Assembly: GCF_030931715.1 (NCBI RefSeq)
Contig: NZ_CP133261.1
Coordinates: forward strand, 62,001-126,000
DNA length: 64,000 nucleotides
Direction: 5' to 3'
Source of the DNA: Tissierella sp. MB52-C2
Lineage (GTDB): Bacteria > Bacillota > Clostridia > Tissierellales > Tissierellaceae
Positions 33,115 through 42,056 of the stretch are shown one piece after another. The notes under the pieces were generated by a model. It saw nothing but the letters and a program-made list of their open reading frames with translations. It was not told the DNA's origin and ran no database searches. The position numbers and the translations under genes were made by a program. Each line of letters begins with the position of its first letter. Position 1 is the stretch's first letter.

Positions 33115-33807
33115 ATGGATGTAGTAAAGGTTGTAGACCTATGTAAATCCTATGGTACAGGAAATACTAAAGTAGAGGCTTTAAAAAAAGTTAATCTAAC
33201 TATAAAACAAGGTGAATTTGTGGCAGTAGTAGGGGCTAGTGGCTCTGGAAAATCTACGTTATTACATTTGCTGGGAGGAGTAGACAGACCAACAAGTGGT
33301 AAAGTCTATGTAGATGGTGTAGATATATATAATCTTTCAGAAAAGAAATTAGCCATATTTAGAAGAAGAAAGGTAGGATTTATTTTTCAATTCTATAATC
33401 TAGTGCCAGTTCTTACTGCAGAAGAAAATATGCTTTTACCGTTGCTTTTAGATACAAAAAATGTAAATAAAGATCATTTTGAAGAACTAATAAATATTCT
33501 TGGATTACAAGAAAGAAGACATCATCTTCCAAATGAACTTTCAGGTGGACAGCAACAGAGAGTTTCCATAGGTAGGGCATTGTCCTATAGTCCTTCCATA
33601 GTTTTAGCAGATGAACCTACAGGAAACCTAGACACTAAAAATAGTAAAGAAATCATAGATTTACTTAAAATTTCCGTAAGAAAATATAACCAAACATTAA
33701 TCCTTATAACTCATGATTTAAACATTGCATCACAGGCTGATAGGATAATAACCATAGAAGATGGATCTATCGTAAAAGACGAGGTGGTAAATAGTGAAAT
33801 CTTATAA
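33115..33807 (+). CDS. ABC transporter ATPase, MacB/LolD type
   Basis: 230 residues: Walker A GASGSGKSTLLHLLGGVDRPTSG, Q-loop FIFQFYNLVPVLTAEEN, signature ELSGGQQQRVSIGRAL, Walker B IVLADEPTGNLDTKNS and ITHD switch. This is the standard partner of FtsX-type permeases in mechanotransmission transporters. It has its own promoter with a dyad, good ribosome-binding site AGGAGG, and overlaps the permease gene by 14 bases. Role probably in antimicrobial-peptide or envelope-stress response, given the two-component system in front. Confidence 0.93.
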   Translation: MDVVKVVDLCKSYGTGNTKVEALKKVNLTIKQGEFVAVVGASGSGKSTLLHLLGGVDRPTSGKVYVDGVDIYNLSEKKLAIFRRRKVGFIFQFYNLVPVLTAEENMLLPLLLDTKNVNKDHFEELINILGLQERRHHLPNELSGGQQQRVSIGRALSYSPSIVLADEPTGNLDTKNSKEIIDLLKISVRKYNQTLILITHDLNIASQADRIITIEDGSIVKDEVVNSEIL

Positions 33808-36415
33808 AGAAATCACCTATAGATATTTAAAGGGACAGAAAAATAGGACACTACTTACTATACTTGGAATTATTTTATCTGTAGCACTAATATCTGCCAT
33901 AGGTACTATAATAGTATCTGCTAGAGGTGCATTGATTACAGATGCCATAAGGGAAAATGGTTCTTATCATGCTAAGTTTAATGAGATGGATAAGGATGGT
34001 ATAAATAAGTTGACTAATCATGTGGGAGTATCAGAGGTAGGGATTGGAAAACTTGAAGGTTCCGCTGCTGTGAAAGAAACTACCGAAGAAGAACGAGAGG
34101 ATTATGGATTATATCTTCCCTATAGATATATAGAAATAGAGGGATATGAGAAAAAAACTATAGAAATGTTACCATTTGATTTGAAAGAAGGAAGATTCCC
34201 AGAGAATTCAGATGAGATAGCAATAGAGTACTGGATGACTAATTACTTTGACAAAGAGGTAAAACTAGGAGATAAAATAAAATTAACAATTGGAAATAGG
34301 ATAATTGGAAATGATGAAAAAACTAAAGATGGAAAAATAATTAGCAAAGAAACCTTTGAGAAAACTGGAGAAAAGGAATATACAGTTGTAGGATTTATAA
34401 AACCTCAATATATTTGGAAGGGAAACTTAGTTACTAAAGGTGTTATTGGATTAGATAATAAGATAGAAGAAGGAAACTATAATGCCTATATAAAAATTCC
34501 CAATATAAAAGATGCATATGAAAAAATAACATCAATTGCAAAGGATTTGGGAAAGACAGAAAAGGACTTTGAATATAACTATAGGGTACTAAGGTTATAT
34601 GCTGAGAGTATGAGTCAGACCTTTGATAAATCAATGGTAGTTCTTTTGGCCTTTGTAGTAGGATTGATTATAGTGTCTACTATAGCAGTTATATACAATG
34701 CTTTTAATATTTCTGTATTAGAGAGAATAGCTCAATTTGGACTCTTGAGATCAGTGGGAGCTACTCCAAATCAGATTAGAGGAATAGTACTTAAGGAAGC
34801 TATGATACTTAGTATAATAGGAATCCCTATTGGATTATTTTCAGGAGTATTCGCTATGAGAGTAGTTTTATATATCATTAGCTTGCTGAAGTCAGATATC
34901 CCACTTTTTAAAGATATGAAAATAACCATATCAGGAACTGTATTTTTAATTAGTACCATAACGGGGTTACTAACAGTATTTTTGTCTGCCATAGGACCAG
35001 CAAAGCGAGCAGGAAAAGTATCGGCATTGGAAGCTGTTAGGAATACAGGAAGTTTTAAAAAAGAAAACTTTAAAAAGGTAAGGAATTCTGTTTTTATAAG
35101 AAAAGTCTTAGGAGTAGAGGGAGAAATTGCCTATAAGAATCTAAGAAGAAATCGAAAGAGATTTATAATCACTGTATTTTCTATGGTTATAAGTATATCC
35201 TTATTCATTACATTTTCTAGTTTCTCAAATTTTATGTTTAAGATGGGAGTTGTAGAAAGTAGCGATATGGGAGATTTTGTGATCTTTGGAAATATGGATG
35301 ACAAAGAAGAGGAAATCTATAGAGAATTAAAAGGAATAGAGGATATAGAAAGAATATACAAGGTAAATCAATCTTACGGTCAGGTATTGATTGAAGAAAA
35401 TAAAATCAGCAAAAAAATGATAGAAATGTCTCCTTATTTACTTGATAAAAAGAAAGGAAATTTAAATAGAATAGATAATGTTCAAGTAACTACTATTGGA
35501 GATGAAAACTTTGAAATGTTAAAGGGGCTATTAAAAGAAGGGACTATAGATATAAAAGAATTAAATAAGGAAAATGGAGTATTGGTAATAAACAATACTT
35601 ATGCATATAATCAAAAGACTGATAGAAATTCTTTGATAGAAGGTTATCGATTAAAGGCAGGAGATAAAATACAGTATTCACCTTATTATGGAGATAAGCG
35701 AGAAGATGAAACAGCATATAAAGAATTAACGGTAGCAGGTGTATTGGATAAGGGAATATTAGGCATGGAATATAATATGAATGGTAGTATAAATATTATA
35801 GCTACGGAATCAGTATTAAATAATTTACTAACTATAGAGGAGGCTCCTAATACTAAAATTCTAGAATCCGATTTAAGAATGTCCATTGAGATCAAAGATG
35901 ACGGAAAAATCGAAAATATAAGATATTATTTAGATGAACTAGAGGCAGCAACGCCAGGGTTTAGTTATATAGATTATGCGGATGTTGCTAAGGAAACTAG
36001 AATAGCAAGTATAATAGTGAGTATATTTTTATATGGTTTTGTAGCCATAATTACTCTAATCAGTTCAATAAATATAATAAATACCATAAGTACAAATATT
36101 ATATTAAGAACTAAGGAAATTGCTATGATTAAAGCTGTGGGTATGACACAATCTGGGATTAAGAGAATGGTAGCCTTTGAAAGTCTTTTCTATGGTATAT
36201 ATGCAGCGATATTTGGGGGAGTTATAGGGACAGGGCTGGCGTATATATTATTTAATATATTGATGAATATTAGAGAGTTTCAGTGGATTATACCATGGAA
36301 GAATATAATCATTGCTTGTATAGGGGCTACAATTATAGCCTTATTGTCAGGAGCATATCCCCTTAAGAGAATAAATGATAAAATTATAGTAGAGAGCATG
36401 AAAGCAGAAAATTGA
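33794..36415 (+). CDS. FtsX-type ABC permease, duplicated
   Basis: 873 residues starting at GTG 33794. First half: helix at about 17-40, a large extracellular domain (45-275), then three helices within 280-405 with LERIAQFGLLRSVGATPNQIRGIVLKEAMIL. Second half repeats this: helix near 455, extracellular domain (480-740), three helices with ILRTKEIAMIKAVGMTQSGIKRMVAFESLFY. Each half thus carries a full FtsX core, so one chain may act as both permease halves. With its ATPase it forms a MacB-like mechanotransmission system. Substrate unknown; linkage to a two-component system suggests peptide antibiotics or cell-wall stress. Confidence 0.9.
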   Translation: MKSYKEITYRYLKGQKNRTLLTILGIILSVALISAIGTIIVSARGALITDAIRENGSYHAKFNEMDKDGINKLTNHVGVSEVGIGKLEGSAAVKETTEEEREDYGLYLPYRYIEIEGYEKKTIEMLPFDLKEGRFPENSDEIAIEYWMTNYFDKEVKLGDKIKLTIGNRIIGNDEKTKDGKIISKETFEKTGEKEYTVVGFIKPQYIWKGNLVTKGVIGLDNKIEEGNYNAYIKIPNIKDAYEKITSIAKDLGKTEKDFEYNYRVLRLYAESMSQTFDKSMVVLLAFVVGLIIVSTIAVIYNAFNISVLERIAQFGLLRSVGATPNQIRGIVLKEAMILSIIGIPIGLFSGVFAMRVVLYIISLLKSDIPLFKDMKITISGTVFLISTITGLLTVFLSAIGPAKRAGKVSALEAVRNTGSFKKENFKKVRNSVFIRKVLGVEGEIAYKNLRRNRKRFIITVFSMVISISLFITFSSFSNFMFKMGVVESSDMGDFVIFGNMDDKEEEIYRELKGIEDIERIYKVNQSYGQVLIEENKISKKMIEMSPYLLDKKKGNLNRIDNVQVTTIGDENFEMLKGLLKEGTIDIKELNKENGVLVINNTYAYNQKTDRNSLIEGYRLKAGDKIQYSPYYGDKREDETAYKELTVAGVLDKGILGMEYNMNGSINIIATESVLNNLLTIEEAPNTKILESDLRMSIEIKDDGKIENIRYYLDELEAATPGFSYIDYADVAKETRIASIIVSIFLYGFVAIITLISSINIINTISTNIILRTKEIAMIKAVGMTQSGIKRMVAFESLFYGIYAAIFGGVIGTGLAYILFNILMNIREFQWIIPWKNIIIACIGATIIALLSGAYPLKRINDKIIVESMKAEN

Positions 36416-36425
36416 TTAAAAAGAG

Positions 36426-36463
36426 ATAGGGTATTGTTCAATTTGAACAGTACCCTATTTTTA
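36426..36463 (+). terminator. Intrinsic terminator after the FtsX-type operon
   Basis: ATAGGGTATTGTTC and GAACAGTACCCTAT (one G-T pair) around a short loop, followed by TTTTT. Confidence 0.85.
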
Positions 36464-36496
36464 AAGGAAGTAAAAAACTGTATTAATATTTCTAGT

Positions 36497-37513
36497 TTAA
36501 AAATACCCTCTTTCATATTGTCTGGGATATTTTATATCTAAATTATTATCATAGGCCATATTCAGCACAAAATATGGATCACGAAGAAGTCCCCTGCCAA
36601 TGGCTACTAAATCAGCTCTATTATTATAAAGGATTTCTTCTATTTGGTCGAATTCCTTAATAAGTCCTACTGCAATTGTAGGTATATTACATTCTTTTCT
36701 TATAATATCTGAATGGGACACTTGATATCCTGGAAATATGTCAAATTTAACACTAACAAGTCCACCAGTACTTACATGAACCATGTCTATGCTTTCTTTA
36801 ACTTCATTGATTATCTTAACTATTTCGTATTTGTCAATTCCACCATCAATATAATCATCCGCAGATACCCTAAGAAGAATAGGCTTTTCTTTAGGCCATA
36901 CTTCTTTGACAGATTCTAATATTTCCTTTAAGAATCTAGTTCTATTTTCTACGCTGCCACCATATTCGTCAGTTCTCTTATTTGTAATAGGAGATAAGAA
37001 TTCATGTATTAAATATCCATGGGCTCCATGAATCTCTATAGAATCAAAATTAGCCTCATTGGCACGCCTTGCAGCATCTCTAAAGGCTAAAATTATTTCC
37101 TTGATTTCTTCCTTTGATAATTCACGAGGGACCCTATATTTTTCACTAAAGGGAATGGCTGAAGGTGCTACTATATACTCATCATTGGACTCACACTTTC
37201 TTCCTGCGTGGGCTAATTGTATGGCTATTTTACTGCCGTAAGATTTTACACCATCTACTAGTGATTTTAACCCCTCTATATGTTTATCACTCCAAATACC
37301 TAGATCATTACTAGTTATTCTGCCATTGGGAACTACACCAGTAGCTTCAACAATAATTAATCCTACACCACCTATGGCTCTAGATGTATAATGAACTCTA
37401 TGGAAGTCCTTAACCATGCCATCTTCATCAGAAGAATATATACACATTGGCGGCATTACTATTCGGTTTTTTACTTCCATATCTTTAACTTTATATGATG
37501 TTAAACTTTTCAA
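36497..37513 (-). CDS. NADH:flavin oxidoreductase (old yellow enzyme, YqjM/NamA-like)
   Basis: About 338 residues from TTG 37513, which follows GAGGATGGTGA at normal spacing and gives the usual family length; in-frame codons farther upstream are unlikely starts. FMN-binding barrel with VKNRIVMPPMCIYSS (the active-site cysteine typical of the YqjM class), IAIQLAHAGRK, SIEIHGAHGYLIHEFLSPITNKRTDEYGGS and AIGRGLLRDPYFVL. Such enzymes reduce activated C=C bonds with NAD(P)H and are soluble. It stands alone, convergent with the FtsX operon and divergent from the YkoEDC-like genes. Confidence 0.92.
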   Translation of the reverse strand: MKSLTSYKVKDMEVKNRIVMPPMCIYSSDEDGMVKDFHRVHYTSRAIGGVGLIIVEATGVVPNGRITSNDLGIWSDKHIEGLKSLVDGVKSYGSKIAIQLAHAGRKCESNDEYIVAPSAIPFSEKYRVPRELSKEEIKEIILAFRDAARRANEANFDSIEIHGAHGYLIHEFLSPITNKRTDEYGGSVENRTRFLKEILESVKEVWPKEKPILLRVSADDYIDGGIDKYEIVKIINEVKESIDMVHVSTGGLVSVKFDIFPGYQVSHSDIIRKECNIPTIAVGLIKEFDQIEEILYNNRADLVAIGRGLLRDPYFVLNMAYDNNLDIKYPRQYERGYF

Positions 37514-37631
37514 ATATATCACCATCCTCAATGATATATTTACCCATTTAATACTAAATTTAAAATAAGTATTTAATATATCTATCATCAAATAAAGAGG
37601 TATTAAAATTTATTATAGGATGCTTGTCTAA

Positions 37632-37670
37632 TTGACTCAATTAATATAAAAATGTTATACTACCCTAGGG
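37632..37670 (+). promoter_or_regulatory. Promoter of the ykoEDC-like operon with CCCTAGGG element
   Basis: TTGACT (37632-37637), 18 bases, TATACT (37656-37661), directly followed by CTACCCTAGGGGTAG, an inverted repeat at the likely transcription start. The 16 bases TTATACTACCCTAGGG are identical to those upstream of the AraC-kinase gene. No TPP-riboswitch sequence is seen, although ykoEDC genes in bacilli are thiamine-controlled. Confidence 0.5.
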
Positions 37671-37722
37671 GTAGCTATAGAGGGACGTGAACGAAATGAA
37701 AATACTAAATAGGAGGTATATT

Positions 37723-38289
37723 GTGAGTAAAAGTTTGAGTTTAAAAGAGATAGTCGTTATGGCAATGATAGCTGCATTATTAGGAGTAGTTTTTACTGTA
37801 ATAGATAGTGTTTATCAGCCAATCAGTGCATTGTTAGGACCTTTAGGTGGAACGTTCATTTATGGAATTTATTTAATTTCTGCTCTTTTGTCTATGTATA
37901 TTATGAGAAAACCCGGCGCAGGTCTTGTTGGTTCACTTTTTACAGGACTGATTAACTTGCTTATGGGAAGTCCATATGGCATTCATATAATTGTAGCCTC
38001 AACACTACAAGGTGTAGGTGTAGAAGCTGCTATGGCATTATCAGGATATAAGAAATATAATTTCTTACAAATGTCCATAGGAGCAGTATTGGCAATGATT
38101 TTTGTAACTATAAGAGATTATTTCATTTTTGGATTTGCTTCATATGAAAATCTAGTACCTGTAATGTTGTTAGTTAGGGTCATAAGCTCTATAATTTTTG
38201 GAGCAGGATTAACTATAGCCATAGGTAAGGGATTAAAATCTACAGGTGCATTAAATGGATTTAAAATTGCAGCAAGGAGTGACTCTTAA
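37723..38289 (+). CDS. ECF transporter S component, YkoE-like
   Basis: About 189 residues, six helices. SLSLKEIVVMAMIAALLGVVFTVID at the start, SALLGPLGGTFIYGIYL and LLMGSPYGIHIIVASTLQGVGVEAAM are typical of the YkoE family, whose bacillus member takes up hydroxymethylpyrimidine/thiamine precursor. GTG 37723 is preferred because TAGGAGG lies seven bases before it; the upstream in-frame codons precede that site. It heads an operon with a double ATPase, a T component and a DUF169 protein. Without a thiamine riboswitch, the substrate may differ. Confidence 0.85.
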   Translation: MSKSLSLKEIVVMAMIAALLGVVFTVIDSVYQPISALLGPLGGTFIYGIYLISALLSMYIMRKPGAGLVGSLFTGLINLLMGSPYGIHIIVASTLQGVGVEAAMALSGYKKYNFLQMSIGAVLAMIFVTIRDYFIFGFASYENLVPVMLLVRVISSIIFGAGLTIAIGKGLKSTGALNGFKIAARSDS

Positions 38290-38291
38290 AA

Positions 38292-39743
38292 GTGCTCCAT
38301 ATAAGAAATTTAAGCCTTGCCTTTCCAGAGAAAGGCAAGGTTTTTGATAATCTAAACTTTAGTATTAAAAAAAATAGAATTACACTTTTAAGTGGAGACA
38401 GCGGTTGTGGAAAAAGTTCCTTATTGATGTGCATCGCTAGGGTTATACCAAGAACCATAGAGGGAACTATTACTGGAGAAATCATATATAATGGACTTAA
38501 TATTGAAGAGAAAGGGGTAGAGGCTATTTCAGGAAACATAGGATATATGTTTCAAGACCCTGACAGTCAATTATGTACATTTACAGTAGAGGATGAGATT
38601 GCCTTTGGTTTAGAAAATATCAATATAAATCCTGATGAAATGGACGGAATTATTGACAATGTATTAGAGCTTACTGGAATAAAACATTTGAGGAAAAGAA
38701 AATTAAATGAACTATCTGGAGGAGAAAAGCAGAAGGTGGCGCTTTCTTCAATTTTAGCCATCGATCCAGAATTGATATTGATGGACGAGCCTACTGCAAA
38801 CTTAGACCCAGTATCCACTCAAGAGACTATAGAGCTTATAAGAAAACTAAGAAAAGATATGGGAAAGACCATATTGATAGTAGAACATAAAGTAAAAGAA
38901 TTTCAAGATATTATTGATGAGGTTATACATTTAGATGAAAAGGGAGCATCAATAATAGATAAGGATATATTTTTGGAGTCTTATGCAAAAAAGTCGAAAC
39001 TTCCTGAAAGAAATAAAAGAGAGAACAGTGAAGAATCTATCCTTGAGGTATCTAAAATATCCTTTTCTTATAATAATAGCATAAGAGTATTAGATGATAT
39101 AAGTATATGTCTTTATAAAAATGAGATTGCAGCAATAGTAGGACCCAATGGCGCAGGAAAGTCTACTTTGACAAAGATACTTATGGGGCTTATTAGACCG
39201 GAGAAGGGACAGATACTCATAAATGGAGTAGATATTAATAAAATGACACCATTGGATATAGGCGGAAATATGGGATTGATATTTCAAAACCCAGAGCATC
39301 AATTTATTAAGATGACAGTGGAAAAAGAGATGGCATTAAGCTTGGAATTGAGAGGAGAAAATCAAAAGGATATAGATTCTAAAGTAAAGCACTACTTAGA
39401 ACTATTTGAGCTTTCAGAACATAAGGACATGAACCCCTTTTCTCTTAGTCAGGGACAAAAGAGAAGACTTAGTACAGCCTGTATGCTTATAAACGGACAG
39501 CCTATCTTAATTCTTGATGAGCCTACTTATGGGCAGGATAGAGAAAATCTACAGAAACTCCTTAAGCTGTTATATGAAATAAATAATAAAGGTATATCCA
39601 TTTTAATGATTACCCATGACATGGAATTGGTAGAAAGTAGTTGCGACAGATATATATTTTTATCACGGGGGAAAATTAGAGATTCTGGAAGGGTCTTAGG
39701 AGGATTTGAAAAGAATTTAGAAATGGAGAAAAACTATGATTAA
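38292..39743 (+). CDS. ECF transporter ATPase with two ATP-binding domains, YkoD-like
   Basis: 483 residues, two ATPase domains in one chain. First: Walker A LSGDSGCGKSSLLM, LNELSGGEKQKVALSSIL, LILMDEPTANLDP. Second (from about 245): IVGPNGAGKSTLTK, SLSQGQKRRLSTACML, ILDEPTYGQDREN, ITHDME. This arrangement is that of YkoD, where one polypeptide replaces the EcfA/EcfA' pair. It starts two bases after the S component stop and overlaps the T component by eight bases. The start codon is a non-ATG (TTG or adjacent), with the purine-rich end of the previous gene as ribosome-binding site. Confidence 0.9.
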   Translation: MLHIRNLSLAFPEKGKVFDNLNFSIKKNRITLLSGDSGCGKSSLLMCIARVIPRTIEGTITGEIIYNGLNIEEKGVEAISGNIGYMFQDPDSQLCTFTVEDEIAFGLENININPDEMDGIIDNVLELTGIKHLRKRKLNELSGGEKQKVALSSILAIDPELILMDEPTANLDPVSTQETIELIRKLRKDMGKTILIVEHKVKEFQDIIDEVIHLDEKGASIIDKDIFLESYAKKSKLPERNKRENSEESILEVSKISFSYNNSIRVLDDISICLYKNEIAAIVGPNGAGKSTLTKILMGLIRPEKGQILINGVDINKMTPLDIGGNMGLIFQNPEHQFIKMTVEKEMALSLELRGENQKDIDSKVKHYLELFELSEHKDMNPFSLSQGQKRRLSTACMLINGQPILILDEPTYGQDRENLQKLLKLLYEINNKGISILMITHDMELVESSCDRYIFLSRGKIRDSGRVLGGFEKNLEMEKNYD

Positions 39744-40494
39744 GGATAATTATTTTATAGATAAGATGAATCCCTTTTTAAAGATTATAATACTTATAAT
39801 CATTACCTTAATAGGTTCCTTGGATTTTATGCCCTTTGCTTCAACTGTACTTATAGTAAGCGGGTTTATTATAGCAAGTTTATTCAGCAGCTTGAGCTTT
39901 AAGGAGTTGGCAAATTCAGTTAAAACCTTTATTATCATGTCTGTAGGATTTATGACTGTAATAAGTATTACCAGACTTCTTAGTCAGCAGGATCTGCAGC
40001 TGCTTACTGTAATCGGTTTAGGATTTAGGATAATCCTTATTAGTGTGTATTCTTCTATATTTGTAAAAACAACTGATCCTTCAGAGTTTGTTATGGTTCT
40101 TATTAAATACTTTAAAATATCAGCTAGATTTGGATATGCATTTTTGACCGCATATAGATTTTTACCTACCTTCAAGCAAGAAATGGAGATAATAAAACAT
40201 GCTCATCAGGTTAGGGGAGTTAGTGAAAGCAAAAACCCTTTGGTCAAAATATGGGAATCCCAGAGATATATTATACCTATGATGGCAACAGCTGTAAGAA
40301 AAGGAATAAGGATTTCTATGGCAATGGAGACACGTGCCTTTGGGAAAAGTGAGACTAGAACATATTATAGAAAAGTTATTATGAATAGGAAAGAGATAAT
40401 TATTTCAGCTATGTATATCATTTATATAATGGCTATAGTACTATTACTATATTTCAATGGACTTACAAAATTTAATCTTATTTATGTGGATTAA
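39736..40494 (+). CDS. ECF transporter T component, YkoC/CbiQ-like
   Basis: 252 residues, about five helices. MNPFLKIIILIIITLIGSLDF opens as in EcfT proteins, and the cytoplasmic coupling helices carry HAHQVRGVSES and MAMETRAFGKSETRTYY, which fit the Ala-Arg-Gly type motifs that contact the ATPases. It couples ATP hydrolysis in the YkoD-like subunit to reorientation of the S component in the membrane. Confidence 0.9.
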   Translation: MIKDNYFIDKMNPFLKIIILIIITLIGSLDFMPFASTVLIVSGFIIASLFSSLSFKELANSVKTFIIMSVGFMTVISITRLLSQQDLQLLTVIGLGFRIILISVYSSIFVKTTDPSEFVMVLIKYFKISARFGYAFLTAYRFLPTFKQEMEIIKHAHQVRGVSESKNPLVKIWESQRYIIPMMATAVRKGIRISMAMETRAFGKSETRTYYRKVIMNRKEIIISAMYIIYIMAIVLLLYFNGLTKFNLIYVD

Positions 40495-40518
40495 AAAATT
40501 TTAGAGAGGATGATAGAA

Positions 40519-41328
40519 TTGCCTTTTAAACACGAAAAATTATCCTATGGATTTCCGCAGGATCCTTTTGATACTGGTATGATAAGAGAATTATGTGAAG
40601 ATTTAAATTGTGCTTTGGATTTAAGCAGAAAGCCTGTAGGAATAAAACTTTGCTTTACGGAAGAAGAATATAATAATATAGACTGGGTAGAGCCTAATGG
40701 ATCATTTGCATATTGTGTGGCAGTTGAAAAAGCTACAAGAGGGAGAAAGCTTAAAGTAAGACTTGAGCATTTAAACTGTGATGGGGGTACAACAGCATTA
40801 TATTTAGAGGAATCTACAAGTCGTATAGAATCAGGAGCAGAATATTTTTCCTATAATTTGTATCAAACTCCTGCAGCAGCAAGACGTGTAAGGGAAGGGG
40901 TTCCGGGATTATACAGAACTGGAGCAAAAACTTATGGCTTAATTGTTGGACCATTAGAAGAATTTGAGATAACTCCAGACATTATAATAATGCTGGTAAA
41001 TCCCTACCAATGCATGAGAATTCAACAAGGATATGTATATCATGAAGGTAACAGGATAGAGAACAGCGGTGCATCGATGCAAGCAATATGCGCTGAGGCT
41101 ACGGTTTATCCATATTTGACAGGAAAATTGAATACAACTCCACTTTGTCCTAGTACTAGGTTTTTAGCAAAATGGAAAGATGAGGAAATGGCTGTTGGAA
41201 TCCCATACGAAAAGTTTAAAAATATAGTAGAGGGAGTAATAGCAACTATAAACACGACAGATATTCAGAGAAAAAAAGAACAAATAGTAAAAAGGTTTGC
41301 AGAAAAAAACAAAAATATTACTTTTTAG
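40519..41328 (+). CDS. DUF169-family protein
   Basis: About 269 residues, no membrane segments. The pattern RKPVGIKLCFTEEEY near the start, then AYCVAVEKATRG, YRTGAKTYGLIVGPLEEFEITPDIIIMLVNPYQCMRIQQG and a cysteine-containing GASMQAICAEATVYPYLTGKLNTTPLCPSTR is typical of DUF169, an uncharacterised group in anaerobes and archaea. Several conserved cysteines could bind metal or an Fe-S cluster. TTG 40519 is chosen from GAGAGG; ATG 40510 has no room for a ribosome-binding site. It starts 24 bases after the T component, so it belongs to the ECF operon and may process or need the imported compound. Confidence 0.8.
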   Translation: MPFKHEKLSYGFPQDPFDTGMIRELCEDLNCALDLSRKPVGIKLCFTEEEYNNIDWVEPNGSFAYCVAVEKATRGRKLKVRLEHLNCDGGTTALYLEESTSRIESGAEYFSYNLYQTPAAARRVREGVPGLYRTGAKTYGLIVGPLEEFEITPDIIIMLVNPYQCMRIQQGYVYHEGNRIENSGASMQAICAEATVYPYLTGKLNTTPLCPSTRFLAKWKDEEMAVGIPYEKFKNIVEGVIATINTTDIQRKKEQIVKRFAEKNKNITF

Positions 41329-41355
41329 AATATGAATTAAATAAAATGATAAAAG

Positions 41356-41384
41356 AAAAGCATGGGATATCCCATGCTTTTAAA
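41356..41384 (+). terminator. Intrinsic terminator of the ECF-DUF169 operon
   Basis: AAAAGCATGGGA and TCCCATGCTTTT surround a tiny loop, giving a near-continuous palindrome with A/T tails, 28 bases after the stop. Confidence 0.8.
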
Positions 41385-41449
41385 ATGCCCAATTACCATG
41401 AATATAATATACTAATTGCAACTGCACAGTATTTTATATATTTTTTTAA
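41378..41449. repeat. Composite scar of two downstream loci
   Basis: Bases 41378-41399 are identical to 42462-42483 (the 3' end of the M29 aminopeptidase), and 41402-41449 match 47703-47747 (inside the DUF2975 gene) with two substitutions and a 2-base insertion. Order and orientation are as in the genome, so it looks like a duplicated copy of the 42.5-47.7 kb segment from which nearly everything has been deleted. Confidence 0.7.
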
Positions 41450-41546
41450 TAGTGAATAGAGAATTATAAAACTATATATGATATAATATATTAAAATAAT
41501 GATTTACATAATATATATTAATTGATGTAATAAATGGGAGATAAAT

Positions 41547-42056
41547 ATGAACTTGAAAGAAGAATTAGAAGAGCGAATTTTTGACATGGAAAAGGTTGCA
41601 CAGGTTTTTAATATTGAACCCTTTGATATATATTTCCTAGGAGGATCTGCGTGTATACTAGGAGATTATACTGAAAGAGCCACTAGAGACTTTGATTTCA
41701 TAGATTTAGATTATCCTTCTAAATTAGGTCGAGTTTTTGTACTATTAAGAGATTTTGATATGTTAGAATATGAAAGTACATTGATATCACCTAAATTTAG
41801 AGAAAGAGCTAAAAGGTTGGATAAATTTACATATTTAAATATTTATTTGCTATCAGTGGAAGATATAATTGTGAGTAAAATCATTAGGCTGGAGGAAAAA
41901 GATTTAGAGGATATTGATATACTTATTAATATGGCTAATAAGGAATTAATAAATCAAATAATATTCGAGGTTTTGTCTAGAAATGATTTATATGAATCAA
42001 AAAAAGAACAATTTGAAAGACAATTAGTACAGTTTAGGGAGAAATATAATGTATAG
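41547..42056 (+). CDS. Nucleotidyltransferase-fold protein (DUF6036-like)
   Basis: 169 residues. FDIYFLGGSACILGDYTERATRDFDFIDLDYP fits the nucleotidyltransferase pattern GGS...(T)RDxD, where the glycine-serine holds the phosphate and the paired aspartates the metals. The later LLSVEDIIVSKIIRLEEKDLEDIDIL is the third-acid region seen in DUF6036 and AbiEii-type proteins. RBS GGGAG before ATG 41547. It overlaps a second gene by eight bases, a layout common in toxin-antitoxin modules. Whether it modifies RNA, tRNA or a protein is unknown. Confidence 0.8.
   Translation: MNLKEELEERIFDMEKVAQVFNIEPFDIYFLGGSACILGDYTERATRDFDFIDLDYPSKLGRVFVLLRDFDMLEYESTLISPKFRERAKRLDKFTYLNIYLLSVEDIIVSKIIRLEEKDLEDIDILINMANKELINQIIFEVLSRNDLYESKKEQFERQLVQFREKYNV

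Noticed and set aside
36497-37591. Longer start (37591 or 37525) for the old yellow enzyme
   Set aside because: The additional N-terminal residues have no family counterpart and the Shine-Dalgarno GAGGATGG fits only TTG 37513.
37592-37722. TPP riboswitch upstream of the ykoE-like gene
   Set aside because: None of the conserved thi-box strings is present; only a short CCCTAGGG inverted repeat is seen.
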